DNA of 64,000 bases from Breviolum minutum Mf 1.05b.01 (Eukaryota > Sar > Dinophyceae > Suessiales > Symbiodiniaceae). The notes beneath the pieces are model-generated. The model was not told where the DNA came from and searched no databases. It saw only the letters and a list, made by a program, of their open reading frames with translations. Of the stretch, positions 41,078 to 52,351 are shown piece after piece (the stretch's first letter is position 1; each line of letters begins with the position of its first letter). The stretch is taken from the NCBI GenBank assembly GCA_000507305.1, contig DF241007.1, positions 29,192 through 93,191 on the forward strand. Reading direction: 5' to 3'. The translations under genes and the position numbers were made by a program.

Positions 41078-41681
41078 AGCTGATCTAACCTTTCAACAAA
41101 CAATTACTTCCAAAAACAATGCCTCTCCCTTCATCAATCTCCCCCCCCCCAGGCCCCAACTCCTTCCTTTATTCACACCTATCCCCACCCCAACCTTTCC
41201 CCACCCCATTGACCCCATCTCCTCCCACGTAGTAAAAGCCTCGTGGTCGCCACCCACTGTGTCCCCAAGCATCTTCACGACTGAAATTGTTGTTTTGCGC
41301 AAAAAACACCGCAGCTTCCAGCAATCGCGGATCAGGTCTTACAGCAAAGAAGCCGACATTTAAGTCCTCACCAACGCCACCACCTCAGGCAGGCAAGGTT
41401 ACCCCCAAAAAGATTGTGTCCACCGGCTCAAAACAGCAAAAAAAACTTGAATATTTGCCTATGAAAAAAACAAGCAAATCATCAGTTAGGAAGTGATCGT
41501 CAAGTTTCATGGGACTCGCTATAGAAATTTCCGGCCATGTATTTGCTACCTATCTTTCGAGTTTACGACAAAACTCCTGTTGTCCCTTGGAACCCAACAT
41601 AGCCGATGGGATGTTACATCCAACAGGGTGAAGCAACAACCCATAATAAACACCATAAACGCCCGTGACTTTTACTCAAAG

Positions 41682-41789
41682 TACCTTCCCTGAAAGTAAG
41701 AGTTCGCACCTCAAAAGATGGCATCCCAAAAGGAAGAGTAGTCTTCCAAACCAACAATTTTCAGCTTATCATGTTTTTGGGGAGTGCAC
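41682..41789. mobile_element. Family B element
   Basis: TACCTTCCCTGAAAGTAAGAG to ATGTTTTTGGGGAGTG; core GTCTTCCAAACCAACAATTTTC. Confidence 0.6.
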
Positions 41790-41880
41790 CCTTGTTTATT
41801 GTTTGTCCCCGCCCCCCCCAACAAAAAAAAGAGAGACGCTTGTGGCATAAGGGGCCGAAGTCCTTTCACGTCTGATCAAG

Positions 41881-41957
41881 TTGATACCCAAAATGACACC
41901 ATGATACATGTTCCAAGACCCATAATTTTTGGTATCCATTCGTTAACTTTTGGTGGT
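41881..41957. mobile_element. Family F element, short
   Basis: GATACCCAAAATGACACC and ATAATTTTTGGTATCCATTCG are complementary; outer termini lost. Confidence 0.45.
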
Positions 41958-43807
41958 CTAATTTCAATACAATATCTTCTTCCTGCATGGGAGGAAAAGA
42001 ATCTATCAAGATCCTGAACCTTTCAACAAGTGATCCTCTACATGTGGAGAAAAAAAGCGCCAAAAAACCTTCAGAAGAATTTGAATTCCCCAATTCACCT
42101 ATTTCCTTCATTGCTTCTTTCAGGGGGAAGTAGTTCTATCAATTTGGAGTGGGGAATTGGACTTCAAATTGGCTAGTCAACTCATGTAGTTAGTATCACT
42201 TGATCACTGTCCTTCAAAAAACCCTCATAATAACACAAACAAACGTTTATGAATACGGGATTGATATTACATGTTATTTTGCATCTACCCCCAACCCAAG
42301 CGCATTGGAAGGTGAAGGTTGTGAAAGTTGTGAAGGTTGATAGGGATCCGCTACACACAAAATGTTTCAAATCCTGGCGATGACTGGAATGCGGGGGTGG
42401 GAGGGGTGATATTACCAGAATACATTAGGCCTCACGTAAACACTGCGTCACCGCGGATTTCGGTAAGATTAAAAACAGGTTCCCTTCATGAACATGAATA
42501 GATTATGCCTACCATTTTCATCCATGCTCCCATCAGATCCGGCAACCTAAAACAATCATAAATTCCCATCAAATTCCCCCACCCCAAAGACTACAGAATG
42601 CTCCTTTGCCCGATATTTTTGTTCTTCCCCAAGACACTGGTGGTCAGGAAAAAACCACGCGAGGCACATTGCAACACTGGTAGGATGTCACCCTGAAACG
42701 TCAACGAAGCAAGAAAACACGAAGAGAATCCTCCTACTTTCCATTATACTGCTTGTTTGATAGGGGTCCTTATACTGGTTTATTATCATCACCACATAAC
42801 TGGGAAACAACTAAGGCTTTTTTATTGCTCAAATGGATTGAGAATCACGTCAGGGCCCAGATTCCACAACCCTTCCTTGCTTGGCGATTCCAGTGGGGGG
42901 TGGGCTTACCCGCAAAAGTGAAAAACTTACTACTAGTTTACTACTAGTTACATCTTGCCCCCGGTGGCGCAAAAAAAAAACACCATCGTTTTGAAAGTGA
43001 TATCCTGAGTAATACCTTAATCTGCTGACTCTTACTGGGAAATGGGGAACAAACCCAATAGTATACACAAAACACCATAACAAAAAACGATATATCTGGA
43101 TGAACGAAAAGTAATTTACCCACTTGAATTGGAGGTTCAGAAAATTTGACTCATACTGCATGCCCTCTTTAGGTCTGTACTAACACCTGAGGGCATGTGA
43201 GGCCAAGTGAATTTGGATGTGAAGTTGATGTCAAAAAGGTTGACCAGAAACTTCGTGCCTTATGGTGTTGGATAAATGGATGGGTGGTGTAGCTATCTTA
43301 GACAAATGGAAGTCAACCACCATCTAAAAAATGGTGCTTCCTTTTGGATGATGGTGAGCCTCTACTTAAAAGATAAAACAAAAGTGATTCGTAATCCAAC
43401 CTTATAAATAATGGCGGTTGGACTTCCAGGGTATTATCGTGATGAATATAAATATAAATTATAAATATATATATATATATATCACATATATGCATGTAGA
43501 ATGCTGAGTGGGCCCCAAAAAAAAATACAGCACACCCATTCCGGTCCAAGTCAGAAAAGGGGCGGCACCTCTTAAGGTATCTCCACAAAAGGTGGGTCAT
43601 CAGATGGCAAGGGTCCATATGATAATCAATGAAATCTGGATCACAGGTACCACTGTACCAGTTGATTCTTTCCAATTTCAGCACCGTTTTTTGTTGGGCA
43701 AGGTGCTGGTTAATTATCTGCTTGGTAATTAAGCCTCCTACACTCTACACATGTCAAAAAAAAAAAGCGGATGATCACTTGGGTTTTTTCAAGCCAATTT
43801 GCCCTTT

Positions 43808-43921
43808 TCCATGGAAGTTTAACAGCGATTTTTTACCCGAAAATTGGCCTTTTGCTCCAAAACAAAAGGATCGTCTTCCAAAAAACATGTTCAGGGCGAG
43901 GTGTTAAACTTCGAGGGTGTA
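43808..43921. mobile_element. Family F element
   Basis: CATGGAAGTTTAACAGCG to GGTGTTAAACTTCGAGGGTG; core AAAAGGATCGTCTTCCAAAA. Confidence 0.65.
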
Positions 43922-44304
43922 GTGGAAAATGGCCCCTATTGTCAAGGAAAACTAGTCTTGGAGGGACCCTACCTCTCCACGTCCATGATCGCGGGAGGAA
44001 GAGGCTAAATAAACCAACCTTTTCATACCCAAGCAACTATTGGAAAAACGGCCATCAGACTTTTGACTTCTTGTTTATTCCCTTCCAGACCCAAAGAAGT
44101 CCTTTCAACCATGAGAGTTTAGAGTCGAAATGGTCCTAAAAATCTTTTTTGGCTCGAAAAAACTCCATGCTGCAGTCTAAAGGTGTGGGTTTTAATTAAC
44201 CCAGCCTCCTTAGCCTCTCAATTTTCTATCCCAAATCTTTAGAGAGAGGCGGGGGAAGCAAAAAACCTAAGGTTTACACCAAGTTCAGCTCCTTCAAAAA
44301 AAAA

Positions 44305-44368
44305 GTTGGTGGTTTCAACCCCCTTGAAAAATATTAGTCAAATTGGATCATTTCCCCAAGGTTCCACC
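44305..44368. mobile_element. Family A element, truncated
   Basis: Left two thirds only, to TTTCCCCAAGG, then broken by unrelated sequence. Confidence 0.6.
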
Positions 44369-44514
44369 CAGAAAAACACGACAAACCTGGAACTCGCAGT
44401 CTGCATCATAGTAGGCCACCGCATCAAAATCCTCCAAGGCTAAGACGTGAAGGCGAATGAAGTCCTCGGTGTGGCGATGCTGAAGTTGGAGTTCCATGAA
44501 GAAAAAAAAACGGT

Positions 44515-44588
44515 CACAACAACAAACAACCAACACCAACACGAACACCAACACCACCACGACCACCACCACCACCACCACCACCAGC

Positions 44589-44622
<34 letters not shown>

Positions 44623-44690
44623 CCAGCAGCAACAACAACAACAACAACAACAACCAACAAACAAACAACTACAGTATCAACAACAATAGT
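44515..44690. repeat. (ACC)n/(AAC)n compound microsatellite
   Basis: AACACC units, then ACC, then CAA triplets over about 175 bp. The apparent poly-Gln, poly-His and poly-Val frames here are artefacts. Confidence 0.95.
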
Positions 44691-45331
44691 GATATTATGG
44701 AATGTTTTTTGTGGATCCACCAAAAAAAAAGCCTTCCGGTGTTGGAAGAAACCCTGCACCTTTTTTGTATTGGAGAAACAACTTTATGAACAAAGATGCA
44801 GATTATCATAAACGGCAACATTTGCGGGATGAGCGACGGAAAAAAAAAAAAAACGGCCGGCCACTGTACTTTCCATGAAATACTGATTGTTTAGTAGGGA
44901 TCCTAAAATAATGGTGCATCAATATATAAGTGTGTCATAATCATCCCCTATATACCCTAAACAACTAGCTTTATTGGTTTCTTTGCTTAAGTGTCAACCA
45001 GCAACAAATGTACAAAAAGCTTTGGTCCTGCCCATTTGATCATGAAGGTGAAAACGCTGGACAATGAAGATCATGAAGGCCCTCCGGGGAGGGGCTACCT
45101 TTTGGTAGCGGGAATTGACCCGATACAAATATCTCCGGATGGCATTAACCCTGAGTGCCATAGACTCTTCTTGAGAATTCTGGGGAGGCGCCTGTTGATG
45201 AGGGCGTCGGCTCATTCGACTGCATGAGTTTCAACAATGGTGCTGGTGGTGCGAACCAGTGCCTTTTGTGATACTCGATTTGGATGGTGTTCGCACACTC
45301 TTGCTTTGTGAAGGTCAGCTGAAGCGTATGA

Positions 45332-45991
45332 GTCATCATCCTCACCTTTTGGTTCCTTCTGATCAGCTTTCATGTTTTGACGTTCGGCGATGACGTCTTG
45401 CAGTCAGTACCCTTTGTTCTGGGATGGCATATCGCAAGCACCTTCAGTGCCAGAGGTCAGGGTACGCCCTGGTGCTACCATCCCCACCCAGCTGACCAGT
45501 GTGCAGCTCTTGATGTGGCGCAAGAGATCTACATTTCTTTTTGCCTCCGTTTCTTCAGAGATGCCTGGGCTGCCACTTACCAGTATGCATTTTTCTCTGA
45601 TGATGATGAGGGATTTTTGGTCATTCAAATGGCAGGTTCTGGTCTTCATCGACCTGCTGTTCTTTGGATGATGTTTACATTCATATCCTGTATAGACAAT
45701 GATGCACGGGCAAACGCTTTGCGCCAGGCCTTTGTGTACTTTTGCCAGATGATCCTCCTGTTTGAGAACTGCTACGTGAACACCTTTTTTCAACTCGACC
45801 TTTCTCATGGCTCAGCGTTGTTTGGACATGTTGCTATGGTGCAGGGCTCCTGGACGCCGCCCAAGTACCACAATGTGGTGGCCTGTGGACCTTGCTTCCT
45901 TTGCTTCAGTCTGATCATCGCTTACACTACTCGCTTTCTGCTACTACCCGCGGTTGAATGGTACCTACCTTTTTCGTGGTGTTTGTGTTGA
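45332..45991 (+). CDS. Open frame of unknown nature, possibly a pseudogene
   Basis: A 219-codon stop-free plus-strand frame. The codons look used (RFFRDAWAATYQYAFFSDDDE, VYFCQMILLFENCYVNTFFQ, with several aromatic-rich segments) and there is no repeat in it. Upstream, another frame (VILDLDGVRTLLLCEGQLK) and downstream, past the TGA in the same frame (RSYNDGDELASSSLGFSDL), also look coding, as if one longer gene were broken by frameshifts or stops. There is no ATG at the beginning. Against this, the minus strand has a 134-codon frame over the same bases with a GTAAGT donor motif inside. Strand and status are open. Confidence 0.35.
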   Translation, partial: VIILTFWFLLISFHVLTFGDDVLQSVPFVLGWHIASTFSARGQGTPWCYHPHPADQCAALDVAQEIYISFCLRFFRDAWAATYQYAFFSDDDEGFLVIQMAGSGLHRPAVLWMMFTFISCIDNDARANALRQAFVYFCQMILLFENCYVNTFFQLDLSHGSALFGHVAMVQGSWTPPKYHNVVACGPCFLCFSLIIAYTTRFLLLPAVEWYLPFSWCLC

Positions 45992-46177
45992 AGAAGCTAC
46001 AATGACGGTGATGAACTTGCATCTAGTTCTTTAGGGTTTTCTGATTTGATTGTGGATCTGCTTCGGCGGAGACCTGCTGGTCAGTGATCCTTCGACCATT
46101 GGTCGTAAACTTTCCACAATGAAGATCATGAAGGTGAAAATAAAAAGGGTTCCTTCAAAACAATTGCGATTCTTCAT

Positions 46178-46302
46178 CTGGTTGGTGGTTGATCAACCAA
46201 CCCCTTTTTTCAAAGATATGCTGGTCAAAATGGGGTTCTCTCATCTTCCCCAATTTTTCAAAGGTGAAAATTTAAAAAAATCTTTGAGTTGCCACCACCT
46301 AG
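46178..46302. mobile_element. Family A element, long variant
   Basis: CTGGTTGGTGGTTGATCAACC to TTGCCACCACCTAG; slight expansions in the middle. Confidence 0.75.
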
Positions 46303-46529
46303 TTATGTTAAATGTAGGGATTCATATGCCATACATGGATCCTATGGGTAATGGAACGTAGTATAAGGCATGAAACCACCACCCCGATGTGATGCTTCAT
46401 GATGCCAGTATTTGCCCAGTGTTGTGCACCAGGGTTGGACGGCCGGACCTATAGTACGTATCCATCAACAGTGAACTACCGTAACAAACCTCAATAAGAC
46501 TGAGTTTCTCATCAAAAGACGCGAGTTTG

Positions 46530-46638
46530 TATACACCTCCGAAAACTAACGTGGATACCCAAAATATTAGTTTGGAAAAGGTCACTCCCTTTTAAAAATG
46601 GTAATTCTTGGTATCTATGTTGGATTTCTGGAGTGTAA
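46530..46638. mobile_element. Family F element
   Basis: TACACCTCCGAAAACTAACG to TATGTTGGATTTCTGGAGTG, with GGATACCCAAAAT and TTCTTGGTATC as at 17.3 kb. Confidence 0.7.
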
Positions 46639-46835
46639 ATTCCAAGAAGTAAAGCAAGTGCAGGTAAAGATTCCCCGATTTCATGATAAGACTTGAGTGT
46701 TTAAAGGCCTGAGATCATCAGTACCTCCTAAGACGAATCTTTGAAACCACCCACTTTAACATCATTGCACCGGTACTGATTTTTGTTGGTCAGCCTGGAA
46801 ATAACTTATTTTTAAGGCCCTATAATAATGACTGG

Positions 46836-46940
46836 TCGACCTGCCCACCCTAAGGTACCCCCCCTCAGAAACAAAGGTTTAATAAGGTCTTAGTTCTGGG
46901 GATTTACGTTAGGGGGAGTAGGTTGACTAGCCGAGCCATT
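46836..46940. mobile_element. Family J element, short form
   Basis: CTGGTCGACCTGCCCACCC to GGGGGAGTAGGTTGACTAG. Confidence 0.6.
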
Positions 46941-46951
46941 ATATAATGGGG

Positions 46952-47067
46952 AGTACACTCCCGAAAACTGACAGGGAACCCAAACATACAGGTTTGGAAG
47001 ATGCTTTTCCTTTTCATTTCAGTGGTGGATTTTCAGGTTCCAGCCGTTAGTTTTCGGGGGGAGTATA
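46952..47067. mobile_element. Family F element
   Basis: AGTACACTCCCGAAAACTGAC to GTTAGTTTTCGGGGGGAGTA, near-perfect TIRs. Confidence 0.75.
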
Positions 47068-47400
47068 GCACTCCCCAAAAAACCCAACTTCAACCCGCAG
47101 GGTTGTTGTTGTTTTCACATGGCTGGGTTTGGCTGGTTTCGACAAGTTCACAAGTGATGCCAAGATGCCATCTGACCACACCAGCCAGGATCTGTTGGTG
47201 TCAGTTGCTTTTTGTAGATCATCTTTGGAGGTAACGACCAAGGTACGAAGCGAACTTCCCTCACCGGCAGCAAGGTTGGTGGGGTGGGAAACGGTTTCAG
47301 GAGGTCGGCTGACTCAGCTCAAAATGAATTTGAATTTGAAGGTCCGATAAACTAAAAAAAACATGTGGTAGAGATTTGGAAACCCATCTATTTTGCTCAA

Positions 47401-47501
47401 ATACCCTCCCGAAGTTTAGCTGAAAAGTTACCGGGTTCCAGTAGGAAACTAGTCTTCCGACCACCATTTTTTAGAGGCTATGTTAAACTTCGGGGGTGTA
47501 A
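47401..47501. mobile_element. Family F element
   Basis: ATACCCTCCCGAAGTTTAGC to GCTATGTTAAACTTCGGGGG. Confidence 0.65.
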
Positions 47502-47793
47502 CCATGCATGCTCAGCCCTTTTTGTTTCATGTTTTTTTCGTTAGTGGAACCTTTCAAAGAACATCTTTCATGTGCCGCCATGTTGGCAGAACATTTCTGG
47601 TATCAAAGCTTAAGTCATAAGTATCCGCCAACATCGCAGCTTCCTTAAACCTTTGTTTAAAGAACACAGGATTTGCTTCAGCTAACGTTCCTTAAGTTCC
47701 ATTTAAAATCTTAAAATGTGGTTCAGCTACCTATCTTTGCATTAGTGAATGAAGTGGAAAAAATGCATCTGTTCAAATGAAACACCAATGACA

Positions 47794-47909
47794 ACACTCC
47801 CTGAAACTAACAGTTCGCCCCTGAAAATAGGCCTTTTGCCCCGAAAGGAAACGATCGTATTCCAACCATCCATTGTCAAGTGCTTTTGCTGTTAGTTTTG
47901 GGGAGGGTG
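47794..47909. mobile_element. Family B element
   Basis: ACACTCCCTGAAACTAACAG to CTGTTAGTTTTGGGGAGGGT; core CGATCGTATTCCAACCATCC. Confidence 0.75.
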
Positions 47910-47967
47910 CCCATCTTTGTACTTTCGAACCAATTCCCGAGCCTAAATGAAACACGACAATATCATG

Positions 47968-48160
47968 ACTGGTCAACCTATCCCCCCTAATGTACGCCCC
48001 CCACCACAAATAAGACCTTACACCCTGGAAGATCAACATGGAACCTACAAATCACCCATTTAGAAAGGAAAATAATCTTCCAAACCTCCATGATTATGTT
48101 CCATGTGAATCTACAGGGGTGTATTAAGGGCTTCTTAACCTTTGGTTTCCCTTCCTATCC
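47968..48160. mobile_element. Family J element split by a family F insertion
   Basis: Left part ACTGGTCAACCTATCCCCCC...AATAAGACCTT and right part AAGGGCTTCTTAACCTTTGG flank a complete family F element, i.e. a nested insertion. Confidence 0.6.
48019..48124. mobile_element. Family F element nested in family J
   Basis: TACACCCTGGAAGATCAACAT to CATGTGAATCTACAGGGGTG; closely related to the 13.25 kb copy, which also sits beside family J sequence. Confidence 0.7.
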
Positions 48161-48338
48161 GAACCAACTTTCAGGCTTTTCGGCCAAGCTTCACCCCCCA
48201 TTTCTTCAACAAGTACTGCGTTTTGGAACTCATCTTTTCCGCATCCGATTTCTTCAGAAGCACCTCGTGTTTCAACGAAACGAAACGGATAAACATCCGT
48301 TTAACCAGGGTTTATTCAAAACCAAGCCAAAGAATAAA

Positions 48339-48446
48339 TTGTTGATGGAAGAAATCCGGCTAACCAGAGGTTGGTAGTTTATCCCATTATTTAAAGGGTT
48401 TTTTACATCTCAGGTGGTTAGCAGGATTTCTGAACCATCAACAGTA
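48339..48446. mobile_element. Family K element
   Basis: ATTGTTGATGGAAGAAATCC to CTGAACCATCAACAGTA. The left terminus carries a change that removes the minus-strand AG seen in the 11.8 and 16.7 kb copies. Confidence 0.7.
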
Positions 48447-48545
48447 TCATAGGGGGAAATCCCTCAAAATTACCATGCATTTCTATTGTTTGATCCCCCC
48501 AAATGGATAAATGACGTAAACGGACGGTCACCCCAAAAAAAATAA

Positions 48546-48672
48546 TATGTATATATATATATATAATAGTAATGATAATAATAATGATAATAATAATAAT
48601 AATAAAATAATAGTAATAATAATAATAATAATAATAATATATAATTATTATTATGTATGTATATATATATGC
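48546..48672. repeat. (TA)n and (TAA)n microsatellite
   Basis: ATATAT followed by imperfect AAT/ATAATAATA and TATATGTA. Confidence 0.9.
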
Positions 48673-48995
48673 ATACTTCTCACATGCTGCACGTTTTTTG
48701 CTGGGATATGCTAAGGTGGTGTGGATAGCCCTTCAACGCACCACACCCACCCGGCACGGAGAGATGATTTCAACCACTCAAATCCTGCAGCCAAGATGGG
48801 GGCACCGAAAGCCGATTGGTTTTCAGTATGTATCAGTGGCCTTTCAGGGACCTAACTGTGATTATAATCCCATACTAGGATTTCCATGGAACTTAGTAAC
48901 TACTTAGTAAGTTGGGTTGTAACCTACTTAGGGGACTTACAAGCTACTTGTATAGGGGTTATAATCTATTTACTAAGTTCGATGGACATCCCAGT

Positions 48996-49105
48996 ATACA
49001 CCCCCCAAAATCTAACATAGCCCCTGAAAAATGATGATTAGAAGATGAGTTTCCTGTTGGGATTGACTATTTTTAGGGGCGAACTGTTAAATTTCCGGGG
49101 TGTAA
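48996..49105. mobile_element. Family F element
   Basis: TACACCCCCCAAAATCTAAC to GAACTGTTAAATTTCCGGGG. Confidence 0.65.
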
Positions 49106-50561
49106 TCCCTCCAAGTGGAGTTAAAAATTTCACCCTAAGACGACTTGGTAAACTTGGGGGGCCCAAAAAAAAGTACTCTCGGCATGATGATGGGAAGTCT
49201 CCGGATAGGTCAAGCTACATTTTTTCCAGGAATCATGGATGGTTTGAGGTCGCCGCCGTTCATTTATGAACCGAACCCCCCCAAAAAAATAATGGAGGGG
49301 TACGGGTAGCTCTGCAGGGATTTGAGCGATCATTTTTCTCCCACCTTTTACCGGAAAAAAAAAATCGAAAAATCATCAACTGAAAAGTGCATCTCACAGC
49401 GATGTGATGAGAGAGAGATTCGTTACATGCTGTTGATGGTTCAGACATCCGACCCCAGAAAATTCACCGAAAGGATGAGCATAAAGCCTTTTTTTAAATA
49501 AATCATGGGATAAACATGGATAAACTACCTACTACCTTTCCCTCAACTGGTGCAACCGCTGATTTTTCTGAACCATTCCACCAACTCCGCTCTGGTTGAA
49601 GATGCTCTCTGCATTACAACCCCTTGGGAAAGGTTCCCCGGAAAAAAAAACGAAAATCCGGATGCTGCATGATGCTGTTACGTTGACTGGTAGATTTTTT
49701 CGGGCATGCAGTGTAAACACTATGGAGCAAGTATAGTATAGTAATGTATAGTCGTAGTATAGTGTATATATAGTTGTATGTAAATGAGGTCATGCAGTAC
49801 TTTATTCACCCTGACTCCAAATTCATCCATCTTTGAAGTCCTTTATTCTAACTCAAATTGATCCAATCTTCTTGTATTTTTCTCTGCTTTCTGCTAAAGA
49901 CTTCACTCACCGACCTATAGATGTATCATTTGAATCATTTGAGTCCTGCCCAAAAAAAAATCCACAATAAATCATGAAGGTCAACAGTCAAGGGTCGTGA
50001 TGATTCTTTTCCCATCTGGGTTGAACATCTAGGTTTCCCCAATGTGATCACAAAACCCCAAAATGACGTGGAACCTCCCCCCCAACCCTCTTCAACTCTC
50101 GCTTTTCAGGCACCAAAATTTCGGCACCCGCAGCCAGGGCAGCCACCTTCATCGAACGGATGTTTTGCAATAAGCGTCCGCTGGGAACACCAAAATTCGT
50201 CCTTAGGAATGGAGGTCCGACAGGGGGAAATGGTGGAGCTCGGAAAGTGGGGGCCCGTGTTTTTAAGGGGGGGTTGGATCACTCTTGTTTCGAATCAACC
50301 GGACTGTTTTTGCAAATTACTAGGAGGAGTTCCCAAACATGACTTGAGTAAGGGCATTTTTAGGAGAAAAAATTCCCGAAAACCACCGAAAACCACCGAA
50401 AACCACCACCATTTAGGGGCGACCTCTCGAGACCGTCAAAACTTTTCCCCCTTTTCCTTGGCCAGCACCAAGGGGGCCAACTGCTGGATTTTTACTGCTT
50501 CAAGAAGTGTATACGTACAAAAAAAAAACACCTGAAAAAAAGGCGCAACTCCCCATGTTTA

Positions 50562-50625
50562 TCATGGCCCCGAAAACTAATTAAGCCACCTTTTTGGGAG
50601 TGGCGATCGCCATCGATCCTTTCAC
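50562..50625 (+). repeat. Family R repeat, copy 1
   Basis: ATGGCCCCGAAAACTAATTAAGC...TTTTGGGAGTGGCGATCGCC; the two parts recur at 53.55-53.64 kb, where the GATCGCGATCGCCACTCCC part precedes the ATGGCCCCGAAAACTAAT part. Confidence 0.5.
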
Positions 50626-50706
50626 GTTTAGGTGTAATTGTTACAAAAATACGCTCAAGAACTAAGAACACCCAAAAAGCGAAAAAAAAACAAAAAGTGA
50701 AGCTAT

Positions 50707-50819
50707 CTAGTTGGTGGTTGAACCAACCCACTTGAAAAAAATGAGTCAAAATGGGAATCATTTCCCCAAATATGGGTTGAAAATTCCAAAAAATATTTGA
50801 GTTGCCACCACCCAGCTAG
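50707..50819. mobile_element. Family A element with CTAG on both sides
   Basis: CTAGTTGGTGGTTGAACC to TTGCCACCACCCAG, followed by CTAG, consistent with a CTAG target duplication. Confidence 0.8.
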
Positions 50820-51403
50820 CTATTCTCCGACCCCCCAAAACGCTTCCCACCATCCCATCAGCCCCAAGGCACATCACCAGAGCATAGCGTGGTTTTGTCG
50901 TCAAATTCTTCGGTGCTTCGGCCGCACATTCTTCCACATCCAAACACGCCACCTCCTTCCCATGGAAACCCCGGGAGAAGTTTCAGGAATGTCGAAAAAT
51001 GACATTCCTGAGATCTCACCCGGGATTTTTGTATCGAGTTATGGCCCTTTTTTTCGTGACACTTTTAAACGAGAGAGAAAATGTTGATTTCCCAAAAGGA
51101 TGCAGTCTGGTTCTGTTTTTGTTTGAATCTATTTTTGGGGGGCGGAAGAACTGTTTCTTACTTGACGACCTGACCATTGCCAAGTTCAAAAAGGATACAG
51201 GGACCACCCTCGAAGTTTCACAAAATCGCCCATGAAAAAATCATGGGACTGGAAGACGGACGAACTACCTTTCCCTTTAAGGGGCCTGGCAAAATTCTTC
51301 TCAGGGGTAAAGTCGCTGTGAAAAAACTGCCAGGGAGTCATTTTGTTTTTGGGTCGAGGTGATTTGTTTTGGGCAAGATTGTTTTTCCACTTGGATCAAT
51401 TGG

Positions 51404-51513
51404 GTGTTTCCAAAAATAGTGGTACCCCCAAAACACCCCAAAAGGATCATTTTTAGTAGGAAAACCAATGGTTGTTGGGTACCACCATTTTTGGAAACAC
51501 CAAATTGGAGGAT
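51404..51513. mobile_element. Family G element, diverged interior
   Basis: GGGTGTTTCCAAAAATAGTGG and CCACCATTTTTGGAAACACC; the centre (AAACACCCCAAAAGGATC) differs from other copies. Confidence 0.75.
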
Positions 51514-51588
51514 GAAAGATTTCAACCCACCCGGACCCACCGGGTGACGCAGTCACACAGTCCTTGTCCCCCACGTTGCAACAGTAAC

Positions 51589-51666
51589 CTGCAGGTGCCG
51601 AGCATTTGTCGAAACCAACCAACCCTTGAAGAGCTGCAAAGCGTTCAAACCAATGAAAAGTGGCAA
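51589..51666 (-). CDS. Candidate exon, unknown protein
   Basis: Exactly bounded by TTTTTTTTCTCCACTGCAG| and CACCTGCAG|GTTACT, both excellent sites. The frame reads ATFHWFERFAALQGLVGF then DKCSAPA. Beyond the donor the same frame continues (GYCCNVGDKDCV), so the donor choice is provisional. Confidence 0.45.
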
Positions 51667-51850
51667 CTGCAGTGGAGAAAAAAAATAACCTGCTCTCAAA
51701 AGGGGCTACATTCCGATGTTGTTGAGCTTCTAAAAATGACACATGGTTTTTTTTGGTGTGAGGTAGAAGGAAAAGTAACTAGCCACTTTTCAATCATGTA
51801 TTTGTAGTACTGCTGGTGGTGGTGCATGAAATACAATCATGATAATCAAG

Positions 51851-51945
51851 CTGTGGTGGTTTCAACCCAACTGAAAAATATTAGTCAAATTGGGAATCTT
51901 CCCCAAGCAGGTGTGAAAATAAAAAATATTTGAGCACCACCCAGT
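51851..51945. mobile_element. Family A element
   Basis: CTGTGGTGGTTTCAACCC to GAGCACCACCCAG; short variant. Confidence 0.7.
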
Positions 51946-52150
51946 TAACAGTAGAAGCATTAGAAGTATTTGTCATTGTCGCCCCCCAAAAAAAAAAAAA
52001 CACTTCAACTTGCCAAGGACCTAAGGCCACATTTTCAAAAAGTTCCTCCCAAGCAAAAAATGGATATCTTGGTTCTCAACCACCATGATCTCTTGAAAAA
52101 TCCCCTAAGGGGGTGGCCTTGGGGAGGTACCCCGGCTACCGAAACCCCAC

Positions 52151-52238
52151 CTGAGCAGCCAGGAGTCGTTGCACTCCGACGGTGCAGTTGCAGGTGCGAG
52201 GTGATGGGAAATCCTCATCGGCAAAGGAGGTTACCCTC
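52151..52238 (-). CDS. Candidate exon next to a family G element
   Basis: Acceptor TTACTTCCCAG|GAGG and donor GCTGCTCAG|GTGGGG frame RVTSFADEDFPSPRTCNC then TVGVQRLLAAQ. The family G element ends 15 bp upstream of the exon, as at 29.9 kb. Confidence 0.45.
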
Positions 52239-52252
52239 CTGGGAAGTAACAT

Positions 52253-52351
52253 ATGGATGTTTCCAAAAATAGGGGTACCCCAAAATGGATGGTTCATAAT
52301 GGAAAACCTTATTAAAATGGATGATTTGGGGGTACCACTATTTTTGGAAAC
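52253..52351 (-). mobile_element. Family G element, candidate introner
   Basis: Near-identical to the 29.9 kb copy. On the minus strand it starts ATATGG|GCGTTTCC, i.e. GC where the 29.9 kb copy has GT, and ends in CATCCATATG before the acceptor. Confidence 0.8.

Larger units (their letters stand above)
39077..45331. other. Long stretch dominated by repeats; no confident gene
   Basis: Contains family A, J, M, P, B, F elements, TA repeats and a large CAA/ACC microsatellite. Scattered coding-like scraps were not resolved. I place no exon here. Confidence 0.45.
45992..51588. other. Repeat-dominated stretch, no confident gene
   Basis: Family A, F, J, B, K and R elements, a TA/TAA microsatellite at 48.55-48.67 kb and an AGTAT-repeat patch at 49.72-49.77 kb. 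Short coding-like scraps (e.g. around 47.1-47.3 and 50.1-50.3 kb) were not resolved. Confidence 0.4.

Noticed and set aside
44348-44789. Poly-Val, poly-Gln, poly-Cys and poly-Asn frames
   Set aside because: Produced by the ACC/AAC microsatellite.
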